A stretch of 64,000 bases of DNA from Bacteroidales bacterium (GCA_017455065.1 JAFTBU010000056.1:1-64000), one strand, 5' to 3'; shown: positions 26,949-37,940, numbered from the stretch's first letter. Translations and numbers: made by a program. Notes: a model not told the origin generated them from the letters alone.

Positions 26949-29108
26949 TTATCCTATCTGCGCGCCGTTGCAGAGCACTTCCTGGGGAGTGATGAAACGC
27001 ATGGTGCCGTCGCCCTGACGGGCCATGAGTATCATACCCTTGGACTCGATCCCGCGTATCGTGCGGGGCTTGAGGTTGGCCAGGATGCATATCTGCTTGC
27101 CGAGCATGTCCTCGGGAGAATAGAACTCCGCGATTCCGGAGACTATGGTCCTGCGGTCTATGCCGGTGTCTATGGTCAGCTTGAGGAGTTTGTCGGTCTT
27201 GGGGACCCTCTCCGCCTCGAGTACGGTGGCGGTGCGGATGTCCATCTTGTCGAAATCCTCGAAGGTGCATTCTTCTTTCTGGGGGACCACCTGGCGGGCG
27301 GCTTCAGCCTTGGCCTCGGCCTCTTTCTCAGCCCGTATGCGGTCGAGCCTTGCGAGCTGGGCGTCTATCTGCTCATCCTCGATCTTGGCGAAGAGCAGCT
27401 GGGCCTCGGCTATGGCATGGCCTTCGGGCAGAAGGTCATCGCCTCCGAGCATATCCCAGCGCAGGGTGACTGCAGCCGTGGAGGGGATGGTATGAAGGGC
27501 TGCGCACTCGCCTTCCCTGTAAGTGTTTTCGGTCACGGCCTCACCATTGCGGTGGTCGGTGCCGGCTTCGAGGCCGACTCCGAGCATGTCGCGCAGACGC
27601 TCTGCGGCGAAGGGGGTGAAGGGCTCGAAGGCGATGGCGAGGTCGGCGCAGATCTGCAGGCTGACGTTCAGTATGGTGGCCGTCCTGGCCATGTCGGTCT
27701 TGGCGACCTTCCAGGGCTCGGTATCGGAGATATACTTGTTGCCCACGCGGGCTATGCCCATGGCGTCCTTGAGGGCCTCACGGAACTTGTATTCATTGAG
27801 ATTGGCCTCCATCGAAGCGCGGAGTGCGGGGATCTGGGCGAGGGCCTCGCGGTCCTCGTCGAGCAGCTCCCCGCGGGCCGGCACCTTGCCGTCGAAGTAC
27901 TTGTGGGTCAGCACGATGGCGCGGTTTACGAAATTGCCGAAGATGGCCACGAGCTCGCTGTTGTTGCGGGCCTGGAAGTCCTTCCAGGAGAAATCATTGT
28001 CCTTGGTCTCGGGGGCGTTGGCGGTCAGCACATAGCGGAGGACATCCTGCTTGCCGGGGAAATCCTCGAGGTACTCGTGGGCCCAGACGGCCCAGTTGCG
28101 GGAAGTCGAAATCTTGTCTCCCTCGAGATTGAGGAATTCGTTGGCGGGGACATTGTCCGGGAGGATGTAGTCGCCGTAGGCCTTGAGCATCGAAGGGAAT
28201 ACGATGCAATGGAAGACTATGTTGTCCTTGCCGATGAAATGCACGAGCTTCGTGTCCTCGGACTTCCACCATTTCTTCCAGCTCTGGGGAAGGAGCTCCT
28301 GGGTGTTGGAAATGTAGCCGATGGGAGCGTCGAACCAGACATAGAGCACCTTGCCCTCGGCACCCTCCACGGGTACGGGCACGCCCCAGTCGAGGTCGCG
28401 GCTGACGGCCCTGGGCTGCAGGCCGCCGTCTATCCAGCTCTTGCACTGGCCATAGACATTGGAGCGCCACTCCTTGTGGCCCTGGAGTATCCACTCGGAG
28501 AGCCAGCTCTCGTATTTGTCCAGAGGCAGGTACCAGTGGGTGGTCTTCTTCTTTATGGGCTCGGCGCCGCTCAGTTTGGAGCGGGGGTTGATGAGCTCCT
28601 CGGGGCTGAGGGTGGAGCCGCATTTCTCGCACTGGTCGCCGTAGGCGCCTTCATTGCCGCACTTGGGGCAGGTGCCCACGATGTAGCGGTCGGCGAGGAA
28701 GGTCTTGGCCTCGGGGTCATAGTACTGCTCACTTTCCTTGGTGATGAATTTGCCCTCGTCGTAGAGCTTGCGGAAAAACTCCGATGCGTTGGCGTGGTGG
28801 ACGGCGGAACTGGTCCTGCCGTAGATGTCGAAATTGATGCCGAGGCCGGTGAAGGAGTCCTTGATGATCCTGTGGTATTTGTCCACGATGTCCTGGGGGG
28901 TGCAGCCTTGCTGGCGGGCCTTGATGGTGATGGGCACGCCGTGTTCGTCGGAGCCGCAGATGAAGAGGACATCCTCCCCTTTCATCCTCAGATAACGTAC
29001 ATAGATGTCAGCCGGCACATATACTCCTGCCAGGTGTCCGATATGGACCGGTCCGTTGGCATAGGGCAACGCACAGGTCACAAGCGTTCTCTTGAATTCC
29101 TTTTTCAT
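26949..29108 (-). CDS. metG: Methionyl-tRNA synthetase
   Basis: 719 residues. HIGH motif [11 protein letters not shown], zinc module [23 protein letters not shown]-equivalent KISTSRNW, anticodon domain, and a C-terminal EMAP-like tRNA-binding domain (about 610-719: [14 protein letters not shown]...[15 protein letters not shown]). The ATG overlaps the dnaG stop (ATGA). Cytosolic. Confidence 0.97.
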   Translation of the reverse strand: MKKEFKRTLVTCALPYANGPVHIGHLAGVYVPADIYVRYLRMKGEDVLFICGSDEHGVPITIKARQQGCTPQDIVDKYHRIIKDSFTGLGINFDIYGRTSSAVHHANASEFFRKLYDEGKFITKESEQYYDPEAKTFLADRYIVGTCPKCGNEGAYGDQCEKCGSTLSPEELINPRSKLSGAEPIKKKTTHWYLPLDKYESWLSEWILQGHKEWRSNVYGQCKSWIDGGLQPRAVSRDLDWGVPVPVEGAEGKVLYVWFDAPIGYISNTQELLPQSWKKWWKSEDTKLVHFIGKDNIVFHCIVFPSMLKAYGDYILPDNVPANEFLNLEGDKISTSRNWAVWAHEYLEDFPGKQDVLRYVLTANAPETKDNDFSWKDFQARNNSELVAIFGNFVNRAIVLTHKYFDGKVPARGELLDEDREALAQIPALRASMEANLNEYKFREALKDAMGIARVGNKYISDTEPWKVAKTDMARTATILNVSLQICADLAIAFEPFTPFAAERLRDMLGVGLEAGTDHRNGEAVTENTYREGECAALHTIPSTAAVTLRWDMLGGDDLLPEGHAIAEAQLLFAKIEDEQIDAQLARLDRIRAEKEAEAKAEAARQVVPQKEECTFEDFDKMDIRTATVLEAERVPKTDKLLKLTIDTGIDRRTIVSGIAEFYSPEDMLGKQICILANLKPRTIRGIESKGMILMARQGDGTMRFITPQEVLCNGAQIG

Positions 29109-31105
29109 ATTTTCTTTTCTCTTCCTAATTTCTGTTTTATGCCCCTCTGGGCGGCCTGGAGCGAGACCATCTCCGTCATGATGGGGGTCTGCTCCTGCTC
29201 GGGTGCGTCTGCAAGCGAATGGCGAAGATAATCAATTCTGGCCTGAATACGCCTCTCCGCGTAGTACAAAATGGCTTTCGGGACGAAAATGGCCAGCCAC
29301 GAGGAGGTCGTGGTGAGGGCAGCCTCGAAGTTGTGGACGGTGAGCCGGTATTTGTCGGTGGTGAGCTCGGCAGTGAGGTCCGCGACTCCGCGGTCTTCGC
29401 TGTTGAGCAGACGGCGCACTATCTCTTCCTGGCCGAGGCCCTCGTCCGAGGCCGCGGCGTATTCGTCATAGACCTTGGCATAGAGGGAATTGGCCATGCG
29501 GCTGCCGTCCCCTTCGATGGCGTCGCGGATGAAGTCAGCGACGGTCGGGGTCTGCTCCGCATCGGGAGTGTAGTACTCCGAGTCGCTTTCGAACTCCAGG
29601 GGCTCCTGCCCGTAACGCAGCAGGAAATGCAGCAGATCCTTCTCCGCAAGGCCCACGGTGGGATTCTCCTCGGTCCAGGCGGGGCGCTCCGGGATGCTCT
29701 CCTCAGACTGATACGGCTGATACGAAGGCTGGGGGGCCTCGAAACCCTGCTCCCGGCGGCGCTGCTGGTTATCCCTCAGGCGCCTTTCCTCTTCGGCCTG
29801 CTGGCGGCGGGTCTTGTTGATGCGCTGGAACAGGATGTCCGACTCTATCCCGAATCTGGCCGCACACACTTCCACATACACGGAGCGTTTGACTGCGTCC
29901 GGGATCTGGGCTATGGTGTCGGCTATGTCGTTTATGAGGTTAGCTTTCTTGAGTGGATCGCCCGCGGCTTCTCCCAGGAGCAGGTCCGTCTTGAATTCGA
30001 TGAAGTCTTTTTCGTGGGAGGCAATGTAGTCCTGCACCTCTTCGAGGGTGTGCTTGCGGGCGAAGGAATCGGGGTCCTCCCCTTCCGGCAGCAGCACGAT
30101 CTTTACGTTCAGCCCTTCGTGGAGCACGAGCGAGAGCCCCCTCAACGCGGCGTGTATGCCCGCGGAGTCGCCGTCGTACATGATGGTGACGTTGTTGTCC
30201 GGGGCGGTGAAACGGCTGATGAGGCGTATCTGCTCGACGGTGAGGGCGGTGCCGCAGGTGGCGACCACGTTGGTGATGCCCAGTTGGTGCATGGTGGTCA
30301 TGTCCACATTGCCCTCGACAATTATGCAGCGGTGCTGGCGGGAAATCTCCGCCTTGGCGTGGTAGATGCCCAGGAGGTTGTTGCTCTTGTGGTATATCTC
30401 GGTGTCTGCGGAGTTGACGTATTTGGCGGGGTTGTCGGAGCGCAGGGTCCTGCCGCTGAAGGCGACGGGCCTGCCGCTGACCGAATAGATGGGGAACATC
30501 ACCCTCTCGCGGAATTTGTCGGCCACGCTCCCGTCCTCTTTCTGGACGCTGAGCCCGGCGGCCAGCAGGTATTCGAGCTTGAATCCCGCATCCAGTGCCG
30601 CCCGGGTGAGGGTGTCCTTGCCCGAAGGGGCCCAGCCCAGGCCGAAATGGGCAATGGTGGCGTCTTCCAGACCGCGGGAACGCAGGTACTGGTAGCCGAC
30701 GCTGCGGCCCTCGCCGCTTTCCAGCTGGGAGGCGAAGAATTTCTGGGCGAATTCGCTCACCAGCAGCAGGCTCTCGTTGCGCTGGCGCTTGGCTATCTCC
30801 TCTGCCGACTCCTCTGCCTCGACGATCTCGATATTGTATTTGCGGGCGAGATAGCGGAGGGCCTCCACATAGGAATAATGCTCATGCTCCATGACGAAGC
30901 CGACTGCCGATCCTGCCTTGCCGCAGCCGAAGCATTTGTAGATACCCTTGGAGGGGGATACGTAAAAGGAGGGGGTCTTCTCGTTGTGGAAAGGGCAGCA
31001 AGCCACGAAATTGGCTCCGCGGCGCTTCAGGGTCACGAAGTCGCTCACCACGTCTTCAATCCTGGCCGTATCGAGTATGAGATTGACCGTCTCCTGAGGG
31101 ATCAT
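29105..31105 (-). CDS. dnaG: DNA primase
   Basis: 666 residues. N-terminal zinc ribbon [12 protein letters not shown]...[14 protein letters not shown] core with [12 protein letters not shown] and MYDGDSAG, and the C-terminal DnaB-interacting region with low-complexity linker ([20 protein letters not shown]). Synthesises RNA primers at the replication fork. The start overlaps the recQ stop, and the end overlaps metG. Confidence 0.97.
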   Translation of the reverse strand: MIPQETVNLILDTARIEDVVSDFVTLKRRGANFVACCPFHNEKTPSFYVSPSKGIYKCFGCGKAGSAVGFVMEHEHYSYVEALRYLARKYNIEIVEAEESAEEIAKRQRNESLLLVSEFAQKFFASQLESGEGRSVGYQYLRSRGLEDATIAHFGLGWAPSGKDTLTRAALDAGFKLEYLLAAGLSVQKEDGSVADKFRERVMFPIYSVSGRPVAFSGRTLRSDNPAKYVNSADTEIYHKSNNLLGIYHAKAEISRQHRCIIVEGNVDMTTMHQLGITNVVATCGTALTVEQIRLISRFTAPDNNVTIMYDGDSAGIHAALRGLSLVLHEGLNVKIVLLPEGEDPDSFARKHTLEEVQDYIASHEKDFIEFKTDLLLGEAAGDPLKKANLINDIADTIAQIPDAVKRSVYVEVCAARFGIESDILFQRINKTRRQQAEEERRLRDNQQRRREQGFEAPQPSYQPYQSEESIPERPAWTEENPTVGLAEKDLLHFLLRYGQEPLEFESDSEYYTPDAEQTPTVADFIRDAIEGDGSRMANSLYAKVYDEYAAASDEGLGQEEIVRRLLNSEDRGVADLTAELTTDKYRLTVHNFEAALTTTSSWLAIFVPKAILYYAERRIQARIDYLRHSLADAPEQEQTPIMTEMVSLQAAQRGIKQKLGREKKI

Positions 31106-33312
31106 AGCGCTACTTCGCAGAGGAATTTGAGCCGCACCAGGCGGACTTCCAGTTCGTCATAATCCGGTCCGAGGGCCTCTATGGCCTCGGAGAGCGAATC
31201 GGAGGTGGCCTCTTCGCGGAAATAATCGTAGATCTCTTCGACTATGTCGTCATCCAGCTCCTGCGAGATGTAGTAGTCCAGGTCGAGTTTGGTGCCCGAC
31301 GAGACTATGGCTTCGATCTCTGTGAGGAGTTCGTCCATATCCATGCCCTTGGCGGCGGCTATGTCCTCGAGGGACATGCGGCGGTCTATACTCTGGATGA
31401 TATAGACTTTGTTGGCGGACTTGCCCGGGGCGGATTTCACGATGAAATCGTCCGGACGCGATATTTCATTTTCCTCGACGTATTTCTTTATGAGCTTTAT
31501 GAATTCTCCGCCGAACTTGCGGGCCTTGCCCTCGCCCACGCCCTGGCAGTTGCGCAACTCGTCGAAGGTCATAGGGTACATTATGGACATGTCTTCCAGC
31601 GCAGGGTCGGAGAATATGATCCAGGACTGCAGCTTGAGCTTGGAGGCGAGGTCCTTGCGGAGGTCCTTGAGCATGGCCAGCAGCACCGGGTCGCCGCCAC
31701 CGCTCCTCATTGCAGCAGCTGCTGCAGCGTCCTCGTCATCATCATCGTCGTCGCCTCCGTTCGAGAACTGCCTGTCCTCGACGAGCTTGAGCTCATAAGG
31801 ATGCTCGAGGAACTCGTGCCCCTCGGGAGTCACGCAGATCAGGCCGTAGCTCTCGATCTCCTTTTCGAGAAGATGGAAGGTGAGGCCCTGGTGGATCACG
31901 GTGCACCAGAATTTGTCGGTGTGGCTGTCGCCGGCGCCGAAGAAATCCAGCTCGTCGTGCTTGTAGGACTTGATGATGGAATTGGTCTTGCCGGCGAGGA
32001 TGTTGGCGAGATGGTCTATCTTGAAATGCTCGGGGAGGGCTTCGATGAGCCGTATCACCAGCCTCATCTCCTCCCTGCCGTCGAAGACCTGCTTGGGATG
32101 GATGCAGTTGTCGCAGGAGCCGCAGTTCTCCACCGGGTAGTCTTCGCCGAAATAATTCAGCAGGAGCTTCCTGCGGCACTGGCTGGACTCGGCGTAGGCC
32201 ACCACCTCGGAGAGGAGCTGGCGGCTGATCTCCTGCTCGGAGACGGGCTTGCCCTGCATGAACTTCTCCAGCTTCTGGATGTCCTTGTAGCTGTAGTAGG
32301 CGATGCACTGGCCTTCCTGCCCGTCGCGGCCAGCACGGCCGGTCTCCTGGTAGTAGCTCTCGACGCTCTTGGGGATGTCGTAGTGGATGACGAAGCGGAT
32401 GTCCGGCTTGTCTATGCCCATGCCGAAGGCTATGGTGGCCACTATGACATTGACTTCCTCCATCAGGAACTTGTCCTGGTTCTCCGCCCTGGTCTTGGCG
32501 TCCAGTCCCGCATGGTAAGGGAGGGCCTTGATGCCGTTGATGCACAGCAGCTGGGCCATCTCTTCGACTTTCTTGCGGCTCAGGCAGTAGATGATGCCGG
32601 ATTTCCCGGCGTTCTGCCGTATGAATTTGATGATATCCTTCTCCGCGTCCACCTTGTCCCTTATCTCGTAATAGAGATTGGGACGGTTGAAGGAGGACTT
32701 GAACACCGCTGCGCCCTGGATGCCCAGGTTTTTGAGGATGTCGTTCTGGACCTTGGGAGTGGCGGTGGCGGTGAGGGCGATGATGGGAGCCCTGCCTATG
32801 TCCTCCACCAGGCTGCGGATACGCCTGTACTCAGGCCTGAAATCGTGTCCCCATTCGGAGATGCAATGGGCCTCGTCTATGGCGTAGAAAGAGACTTTCA
32901 CCTCCCGCAGGAGGTTCACGTTCTCTTCCTTGGTGAGGGACTCGGGGGCGACGTACAGTATCTTGGTACGTCCTGAAAGCAGATCCTGCCTGACCTCGTC
33001 TATCTGGGCGCGGCTGAGCGACGAATTCAAGAAATGGGCGACGGTACTCTCCGTGCCGGCCTCATAGCTCCTTATCAGGTCCACCTGATTTTTCATCAGG
33101 GCGATAAGAGGGGATATGACTACGGCCGTCCCCTCCATGATGAGGGCGGGAAGCTGGAAGCACAGGGACTTTCCTCCTCCCGTAGGCATCAGGACAAAGG
33201 CGTCGCCTCCTTCGATAAGATGTTTGATGACCATCTCCTGGTCACCTTTGAATGCATCATAGCCGAAGAATTCCTTGAGCGTGCGATGTATCAAGGCAGA
33301 ATCCGCTTTCAT
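31102..33312 (-). CDS. recQ: ATP-dependent DNA helicase RecQ
   Basis: 736 residues. Walker A MPTGGGKSLCFQLP, DEAH box IDEAHCISEWGHDFR, motif VI QETGRAGRDGQ, zinc-binding Cys set (CRRKLLLNYFGE...CGSCDNC), winged helix and HRDC. An Asp/Ala linker (DDDDDDEDAAAAAA) precedes the HRDC region. A possible internal -7 box TGATTTTG (33324-33317) overlaps the DUF1015 stop, 4 nt before the ATG. Confidence 0.96.
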   Translation of the reverse strand: MKADSALIHRTLKEFFGYDAFKGDQEMVIKHLIEGGDAFVLMPTGGGKSLCFQLPALIMEGTAVVISPLIALMKNQVDLIRSYEAGTESTVAHFLNSSLSRAQIDEVRQDLLSGRTKILYVAPESLTKEENVNLLREVKVSFYAIDEAHCISEWGHDFRPEYRRIRSLVEDIGRAPIIALTATATPKVQNDILKNLGIQGAAVFKSSFNRPNLYYEIRDKVDAEKDIIKFIRQNAGKSGIIYCLSRKKVEEMAQLLCINGIKALPYHAGLDAKTRAENQDKFLMEEVNVIVATIAFGMGIDKPDIRFVIHYDIPKSVESYYQETGRAGRDGQEGQCIAYYSYKDIQKLEKFMQGKPVSEQEISRQLLSEVVAYAESSQCRRKLLLNYFGEDYPVENCGSCDNCIHPKQVFDGREEMRLVIRLIEALPEHFKIDHLANILAGKTNSIIKSYKHDELDFFGAGDSHTDKFWCTVIHQGLTFHLLEKEIESYGLICVTPEGHEFLEHPYELKLVEDRQFSNGGDDDDDDEDAAAAAAMRSGGGDPVLLAMLKDLRKDLASKLKLQSWIIFSDPALEDMSIMYPMTFDELRNCQGVGEGKARKFGGEFIKLIKKYVEENEISRPDDFIVKSAPGKSANKVYIIQSIDRRMSLEDIAAAKGMDMDELLTEIEAIVSSGTKLDLDYYISQELDDDIVEEIYDYFREEATSDSLSEAIEALGPDYDELEVRLVRLKFLCEVAL

Positions 33313-33321
33313 AGTACAAAA

Positions 33322-34563
33322 TCAGTCTAAGGTGTGAATGGCAAGCCCCGAACGCAACTTGGGTTCAAACCAGGTGGTCTTCGGAGGCATGATGTTGCCG
33401 GTGTCAGCGATGGCTATGAGCTGGTCCATCGACACCGGATAGAGGGCGAAAGCCACTTTCATCTCTCCACTATCCACCCTGGCCTTGAGCTCGCCCAGGC
33501 CCCTGATGCCGCCGACGAAGTCTATGCGTTTGTCGGTGCGCAGGTCCTTGATGCCGAGTATCCTGTCCAATACCAGATTTGACAGGATGGTCACATCGAG
33601 CACGCCTATCGGGTCTTTGTCATCGAAGCGGCCGGGCTTCGCGGTGAGCGAATACCACTGTCCTCCGAGGTACATGGAGAAATTGTGCAGGGCGGCGGGG
33701 GTATAGATCCCGCTACCTTCAGCCTTGACCTCGAAGTCCCTGGCGAGAGCCTTGAGAAGGCCCGCCTCGTCCAGTCCGTTCAGGTCCTTGACCACGCGGT
33801 TGTAGTCGAGGATCTTGAGCTCGCTTTCGGGGAAGCATACCGCCATGAAGAAATTGTACTCCTCATCGCCGGTATGATGGGGGTTGGCCGCTCTCTTCTC
33901 GGCGCCGACGCGGGCCGCGGCTGCGGTCCTGTGGTGGCCGTCGGCCACGTAGAAGGCCTCCACCTGGGTGGTGAAAATGCGGGTGATCTCAGCGATGGTG
34001 GCATCGTCGTCTATCACCCAGAATTCATGGCCGAAACCGTTCTCGTCCGTAAAGCGGTACTCCGAAGGTCCTGCGACCGTCCGGGACACTATGGCGGCGA
34101 GTCCGGGATTGTCCTTGAAAGCGAAGAAGACAGGCTCGATGTTGGCGTTCTGGATGCGTACGTGCACCATACGGTCGTCTTCCTTGTCCTTGCGGGTCAG
34201 CTCATGCTTCTTGATGCGGCCCTCGGCGTAGTCGTCGGTGTGGGCGCAGAGCACGATGCCGTACTGGGTCCTGTCCCCCATGGTCTGGGAATACACATAA
34301 TAGCACTCCTTGGGGTCGCGCTTGAGCCAGCCCTCGGCCTGCCATTTGCGGAAATTCTCCACAGCCTTGGCATAGACCCTCTCGTCGTGGTCGGGGAGCA
34401 TGGGATCGAAGTCGATCTCAGGCTTGGTGATGTGCAGGAGGGATTTCTCCCCTGCCATCTTGAAAGCCTCCACCGAACTGAGCACGTCGTAGGGAGGGGC
34501 CGCCACCTGGGTCACCAGGTCCTTGGGCGGACGCACCGCTGCGAAAGGTTTTACTCTGACCAT
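33322..34563 (-). CDS. DUF1015 family protein, probable serine-metabolism enzyme
   Basis: 413 residues with the family hallmark FYVADGHHRTAAAARV, a ParB/sulfiredoxin-like nucleotide-binding motif. Other conserved blocks are APPYDVLSS at the N-terminus and CFPESELKILDYNRVVK. It sits 3 nt downstream of serA, in the order serC-serA-DUF1015 common in Bacteroidetes. ParB-like SerK enzymes phosphorylate free serine, so a role in serine/phosphoserine turnover is an inference from fold and context. No serB-like phosphatase is in the window. Confidence 0.8.
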   Translation of the reverse strand: MVRVKPFAAVRPPKDLVTQVAAPPYDVLSSVEAFKMAGEKSLLHITKPEIDFDPMLPDHDERVYAKAVENFRKWQAEGWLKRDPKECYYVYSQTMGDRTQYGIVLCAHTDDYAEGRIKKHELTRKDKEDDRMVHVRIQNANIEPVFFAFKDNPGLAAIVSRTVAGPSEYRFTDENGFGHEFWVIDDDATIAEITRIFTTQVEAFYVADGHHRTAAAARVGAEKRAANPHHTGDEEYNFFMAVCFPESELKILDYNRVVKDLNGLDEAGLLKALARDFEVKAEGSGIYTPAALHNFSMYLGGQWYSLTAKPGRFDDKDPIGVLDVTILSNLVLDRILGIKDLRTDKRIDFVGGIRGLGELKARVDSGEMKVAFALYPVSMDQLIAIADTGNIMPPKTTWFEPKLRSGLAIHTLD

Positions 34564-34566
34564 AGC

Positions 34567-35484
34567 CTAGTTGAGTTTGAACCTGGTATTGCCGGTGGCG
34601 AAGAAATCCACGATCTGGCGCGCTGCGGCCAGACCCGCGTTGACATTGGCCTCGCTGGTCTGGGCACCCATCTTCTTGGGAGTGGCGAAGACCCTGAGTC
34701 CGAATTTCTCCTGCAGGGCGGCAAGGTTGTCGGGAGCGACGTCGGTGACGTATTTGAGGTCGGGACGCTCCTCGAGGGCCTTCTCGAGGCCGGCCTCGTC
34801 TATGACTTCCTTGCGGGCGGTGTTCACGAGGGTAGCGCCCTTGGGCATCTTGGACACCAGATCATATCCGATGGACTTTATGGTCTCGGGGGTGGCGGGG
34901 ATGTGGACGGAGACGAAGTCGCTGGTGGAATAGAGCTCCTCCAGGCTTGCTGCGGGCTCGGCTCCGGCCGCCTTGATGGCGTCGGCGGGGATGAAGGGGT
35001 CGATGGCCTTGACCTTCATGCCGAGGGCTTCAGCCTTCTTGCCGACGAGCCTGCCGACATTGCCGAAGGCCTGGATGCCGAGGGTCTTGCCCTGCACCTC
35101 CGTACCGGTGGCGGGGGTGAACTGGCAGCGGCTCATGAATATCATCATAGCAATGGCGAGCTCCGCGACGGCGTTGGAGTTCTGTCCGGGGGTGTTCATC
35201 GCGACAATGCCGTGAGCCGTGCAGGCCGGGAGGTCGAGGTTGTCGAAGCCGGCGCCGGCGCGTACCACTATCTTGAGCTTGGGAGCCGCTGCGACCACTT
35301 CTGCGGTCACTTTGTCGGAGCGGACGATGAGGGCGTCAGCATCTGCGACGGCGGCGAGCAGCTCGGAGGTCTGCTCATACTTCTCGAGGAGGGCGAACTC
35401 GTGTCCTGCCTTCTCCACTATTTCCTTGATGCCGTCCACGGCCACTTTGGCGAACGGCTTCTGTGTGGCGACTAAGATTTTCAT
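34567..35484 (-). CDS. serA: D-3-phosphoglycerate dehydrogenase, short type (IIIK-like)
   Basis: 305 residues, catalytic and NAD domains only, with no ACT or ASB regulatory domain. NAD-binding [10 protein letters not shown], active-site Arg in NTARKEVID, and a late [10 protein letters not shown] block where a Lys (270/271) replaces the catalytic His of the usual TPHIGA. Enzymes with this substitution are described as type IIIK PGDHs. First step of serine synthesis. The ATG overlaps the serC stop. Confidence 0.93.
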   Translation of the reverse strand: MKILVATQKPFAKVAVDGIKEIVEKAGHEFALLEKYEQTSELLAAVADADALIVRSDKVTAEVVAAAPKLKIVVRAGAGFDNLDLPACTAHGIVAMNTPGQNSNAVAELAIAMMIFMSRCQFTPATGTEVQGKTLGIQAFGNVGRLVGKKAEALGMKVKAIDPFIPADAIKAAGAEPAASLEELYSTSDFVSVHIPATPETIKSIGYDLVSKMPKGATLVNTARKEVIDEAGLEKALEERPDLKYVTDVAPDNLAALQEKFGLRVFATPKKMGAQTSEANVNAGLAAARQIVDFFATGNTRFKLN

Positions 35485-36554
35485 GCGTTTTCCTTTTCAA
35501 AGTCCTTCATGCATTCCACGAGGGCGTCCACGTCCTCCTGGGTGCTGGCGTTGTACAGGGAAGCCCTGAATCCGCCCACTGAACGGTGTCCCTTGATACC
35601 TATCATGCCCCTTTCCTTGGCGAATGCGAGGAAGTCGGCTTCGCGGTCCTCGTAGCCGGGAGCCATGACGAAGGCGACGTTCATGATGGAGCGGTCCTCA
35701 GGCTCCGCGGTGCCCACGAACATGGGGTTGCGGTCGATCTCTGCGTACAGGGTGGCGGCCTTCTTCTCGTCTATCTTCTGGAGAGCTGATACTCCGCCCA
35801 TGCTCTTGACCCACTTGAGGGTTTCGTTCATGATGTACACCGAGAACACGGGAGGGGTGTTGAACATGGAACCCTTGTCGATATGGGTGCGGTAGTCCAG
35901 CATGGTGGGGATGTAGCGGGATACCTTTCCGAGGGCGTCCTTGCGTACGATGGCGAAGGCCACACCGGCAGGGCCGGCGTTCTTCTGGGCGCCGCCGTAG
36001 ATGAGGGCGTACTTGCTCACGTCGATGGGACGGGTGAGGATGTCGGAGGACATGTCTGCGATCAGGGGGACGGGGCTGTCGATGTCATGCCTTATCTCGG
36101 TGCCGTAGATGGTATTGTTGGTGGTGATATGGAAATAATCCAGGTCAGAGGGGATCTCATATCCCTTGGGGATATAGCAATAGTTGCGGTCTGCGGAACT
36201 CGCCAGTGCCACTGCATCTCCGAGGCCCTTGGCCTCTTTGAGTGCCTTCTTGGCCCAGACACCCGTCTCGAGGTATCCAGCTTTCTTCTCGAGGAAGTTC
36301 ATGGCGACATAGAGGAACTGCATGCTGGCGCCTCCTCCGAGGAACACAGTCTCATACTCTTCGGGAATGTTGAGGAGCTCTCTCCAGAGTGCACGGCACT
36401 CATCCATGGTAGCTTCCCACTCCTTGGTACGGTGGGAGATGGAAAGGACGGAAACACCTGTGCCCTTGAAGTCCTTGATGGCTTCTATGGCATGGTCGTA
36501 CACTTCCTGCGGCAGCAGGCAGGGGCCTGCGTTAAAGACATGAATTTTGCTCAT
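35481..36554 (-). CDS. serC: Phosphoserine aminotransferase
   Basis: 357 residues from ATG 36554 ([15 protein letters not shown]); an in-frame upstream start at 36599 lies inside yigZ and is not needed. PLP-binding Lys is in [19 protein letters not shown] and GGGASMQF match the family. Converts 3-phosphohydroxypyruvate to phosphoserine. It is 4 nt after yigZ and overlaps serA by ATGA. Confidence 0.96.
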   Translation of the reverse strand: MSKIHVFNAGPCLLPQEVYDHAIEAIKDFKGTGVSVLSISHRTKEWEATMDECRALWRELLNIPEEYETVFLGGGASMQFLYVAMNFLEKKAGYLETGVWAKKALKEAKGLGDAVALASSADRNYCYIPKGYEIPSDLDYFHITTNNTIYGTEIRHDIDSPVPLIADMSSDILTRPIDVSKYALIYGGAQKNAGPAGVAFAIVRKDALGKVSRYIPTMLDYRTHIDKGSMFNTPPVFSVYIMNETLKWVKSMGGVSALQKIDEKKAATLYAEIDRNPMFVGTAEPEDRSIMNVAFVMAPGYEDREADFLAFAKERGMIGIKGHRSVGGFRASLYNASTQEDVDALVECMKDFEKENA

Positions 36555-36558
36555 AATT

Positions 36559-37173
36559 TTATTTGTTTGTTTCCCGGTATTCACATCCAGGAATATCATT
36601 GATTTGTTCCAAAAAAACGTCCTTGCGTGTCAGTCTCACCCTGACCGAGAGGGAGCAGTCCAGGGCGAAGTCCTGGTCTCCGTACTCCAGGTCCAGGTCT
36701 TTGAGGACCTTCATCACGGCCGGCATCCTGTCGTAGGGGAAGCTGAGCCGGTAGCGCACACCTGCCACCTTTTCCACCACCTTCACGTGCGAGAGGGCGT
36801 CCGCCGTGGAGGTCTTGTACGCCCGGATCAGGCCCGGGATCCCCAGTTTGATGCCGCCGAAGTAGCGCACCACCACGACCAGTATGTCACTCAGTCCCGC
36901 GGAGTCGATCTGGCCCAGTATGGGTCTCCCCGCTGAGCCCGACGGCTCACCGTCGTCATTGGCCCTCCAGACCGACCCGTCCAGGCCGAGTCTGTAGGCA
37001 TAGCAGTGATGCCTCGCATCGTGGTACTCCTTCCTGGCCGCGGACACTATCGCCTTGACTTCCTCCTCACTCTCCACAGGGTACGCCAGAGCTATGAAAC
37101 GGCTTCCGTTGTCCTTGAAAAGACCCTCGCCCGGCGCATCTATGCTGCGGTATGTGTCCGAAACAGGAATCAT
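36559..37173 (-). CDS. YigZ/IMPACT (UPF0029) family protein
   Basis: 204 residues from ATG 37173, selected because a -7 box TAAATTTG (37187-37180) ends 6 nt upstream; the earlier in-frame TTG overlaps that box. The N-terminal UPF0029 domain shows [24 protein letters not shown] and [13 protein letters not shown]; the C-terminal half is the ferredoxin-like DUF1949 domain. A conserved regulator-type protein of unresolved bacterial function. It heads the run into serC. Confidence 0.88.
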   Translation of the reverse strand: MIPVSDTYRSIDAPGEGLFKDNGSRFIALAYPVESEEEVKAIVSAARKEYHDARHHCYAYRLGLDGSVWRANDDGEPSGSAGRPILGQIDSAGLSDILVVVVRYFGGIKLGIPGLIRAYKTSTADALSHVKVVEKVAGVRYRLSFPYDRMPAVMKVLKDLDLEYGDQDFALDCSLSVRVRLTRKDVFLEQINDIPGCEYRETNK

Positions 37174-37179
37174 ATAATC

Positions 37180-37207
37180 CAAATTTAGTAAATCTTTTTT
37201 ATATTCG
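37180..37207. promoter_or_regulatory. Back-to-back divergent -7 boxes (yigZ / 37212 gene)
   Basis: Minus-strand TAAATTTG (37187-37180) and plus-strand TATATTCG (37200-37207), 12 bp apart. They lie 6 nt and 4 nt from the respective start codons. The geometry is the same as at 16766-16793. Confidence 0.55.
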
Positions 37208-37211
37208 CACC

Positions 37212-37769
37212 ATGATTTGCAAGTATCGAGTTACACTTGACGGAATCAAAGGTTTCTACCGTCTGTACCATATAAGTTCGGAGAGCTCCCTCTACAGGTT
37301 TCACAAGCAGCTCCGCGCCGATCTGGAGTTCATGGTCGACCAGCCCATCCTTTTCAAGGCTTTCGACGAAAGCGGCGCCGTGGTCGCCCGCTACGCCCTG
37401 ATCGACATCGGCTACGGTTCGGTGGACAATGTGACCATCGCCCAGACTCTCAAGGCCGGGGTGGTCAAGTTTGTATATTTCTATGATGTGGCTTCCAAGA
37501 AGAGCGTGACCATCACTTTCGAGGGCGAGGAGCCCGGGACCGTGGCTTCTCCCGTTATCGTGGACACCAAGGGTCCGCTTCCCATCGAGTTCGAAAACGG
37601 ATATGTGGCTTTCGAGGATCTGCCGGCTGACAAGCGGCGCTTGCCCGGGGAGAGGGGTGATGAGGATGAGGATGAGGACGACGAGGATCTCGAGGATGAG
37701 GATGACGAGGATCTCGATGACGAGGACAAGGACGAGGAGGAAGTCATCTACGACGAAAACGAAGACTAA
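37212..37769 (+). CDS. pRiA4b ORF-3-like protein with acidic tail
   Basis: 185 residues from ATG 37212 (MICKYRVTLDGIKGFYR). The first ~130 residues follow the pRiA4b/IS1096 passenger-like fold common in Bacteroidetes (KYRVTL...FRLY-type opening, then a KFVYFYDVASKKSVTI block). The last ~45 residues are almost only Asp and Glu (DEDEDEDDEDLEDED...). The function of the family is unknown, and despite its name nothing here suggests a mobile element. The start is fixed by a -7 box 4 nt upstream. Confidence 0.7.
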   Translation: MICKYRVTLDGIKGFYRLYHISSESSLYRFHKQLRADLEFMVDQPILFKAFDESGAVVARYALIDIGYGSVDNVTIAQTLKAGVVKFVYFYDVASKKSVTITFEGEEPGTVASPVIVDTKGPLPIEFENGYVAFEDLPADKRRLPGERGDEDEDEDDEDLEDEDDEDLDDEDKDEEEVIYDENED

Positions 37770-37801
37770 TCTGTTTCAGCATCGCGCATGAGTCCGGTCC
37801 G

Positions 37802-37828
37802 GGTGGCAGCTCGGTGCCGACTGCCACC
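37802..37828. terminator. Hairpin downstream of the 37212 gene
   Basis: GGTGGCAG / CTGCCACC with inner TCGG / CCGA and one bulged C, 33 nt after the stop codon. There is no strong T-run, so it may be a terminator or a 3' stabiliser. Confidence 0.45.
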
Positions 37829-37865
37829 GGCCCGTACAGATTCAGCACTGCCGAGGGAGCGGTGA

Positions 37866-37911
37866 GGGACCCGGGGAAGCATTGTCCCCCTATTCAGCTT
37901 CCCCGGGTCCC
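37866..37911. repeat. Perfect 15-bp stem with conserved-loop element
   Basis: GGGACCCGGGGAAGC (37866-37880) and its exact complement (37897-37911) flank a 16-nt loop. On the minus strand the loop reads TGAATAGGGGGACAAT, which differs at 2 of 16 positions from the loop found twice in manA. It is the intergenic member of a dispersed palindrome family. Confidence 0.65.
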
Positions 37912-37940
37912 TTGCCGGCCATCGGCCAAGGCAGAAAGCA

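Noticed and set aside
37212..37769. Mobile element suggested by the IS1096/pRiA4b family name
   Set aside because: No terminal repeats, transposase or target duplications; the family is widespread in chromosomal Bacteroidetes loci.
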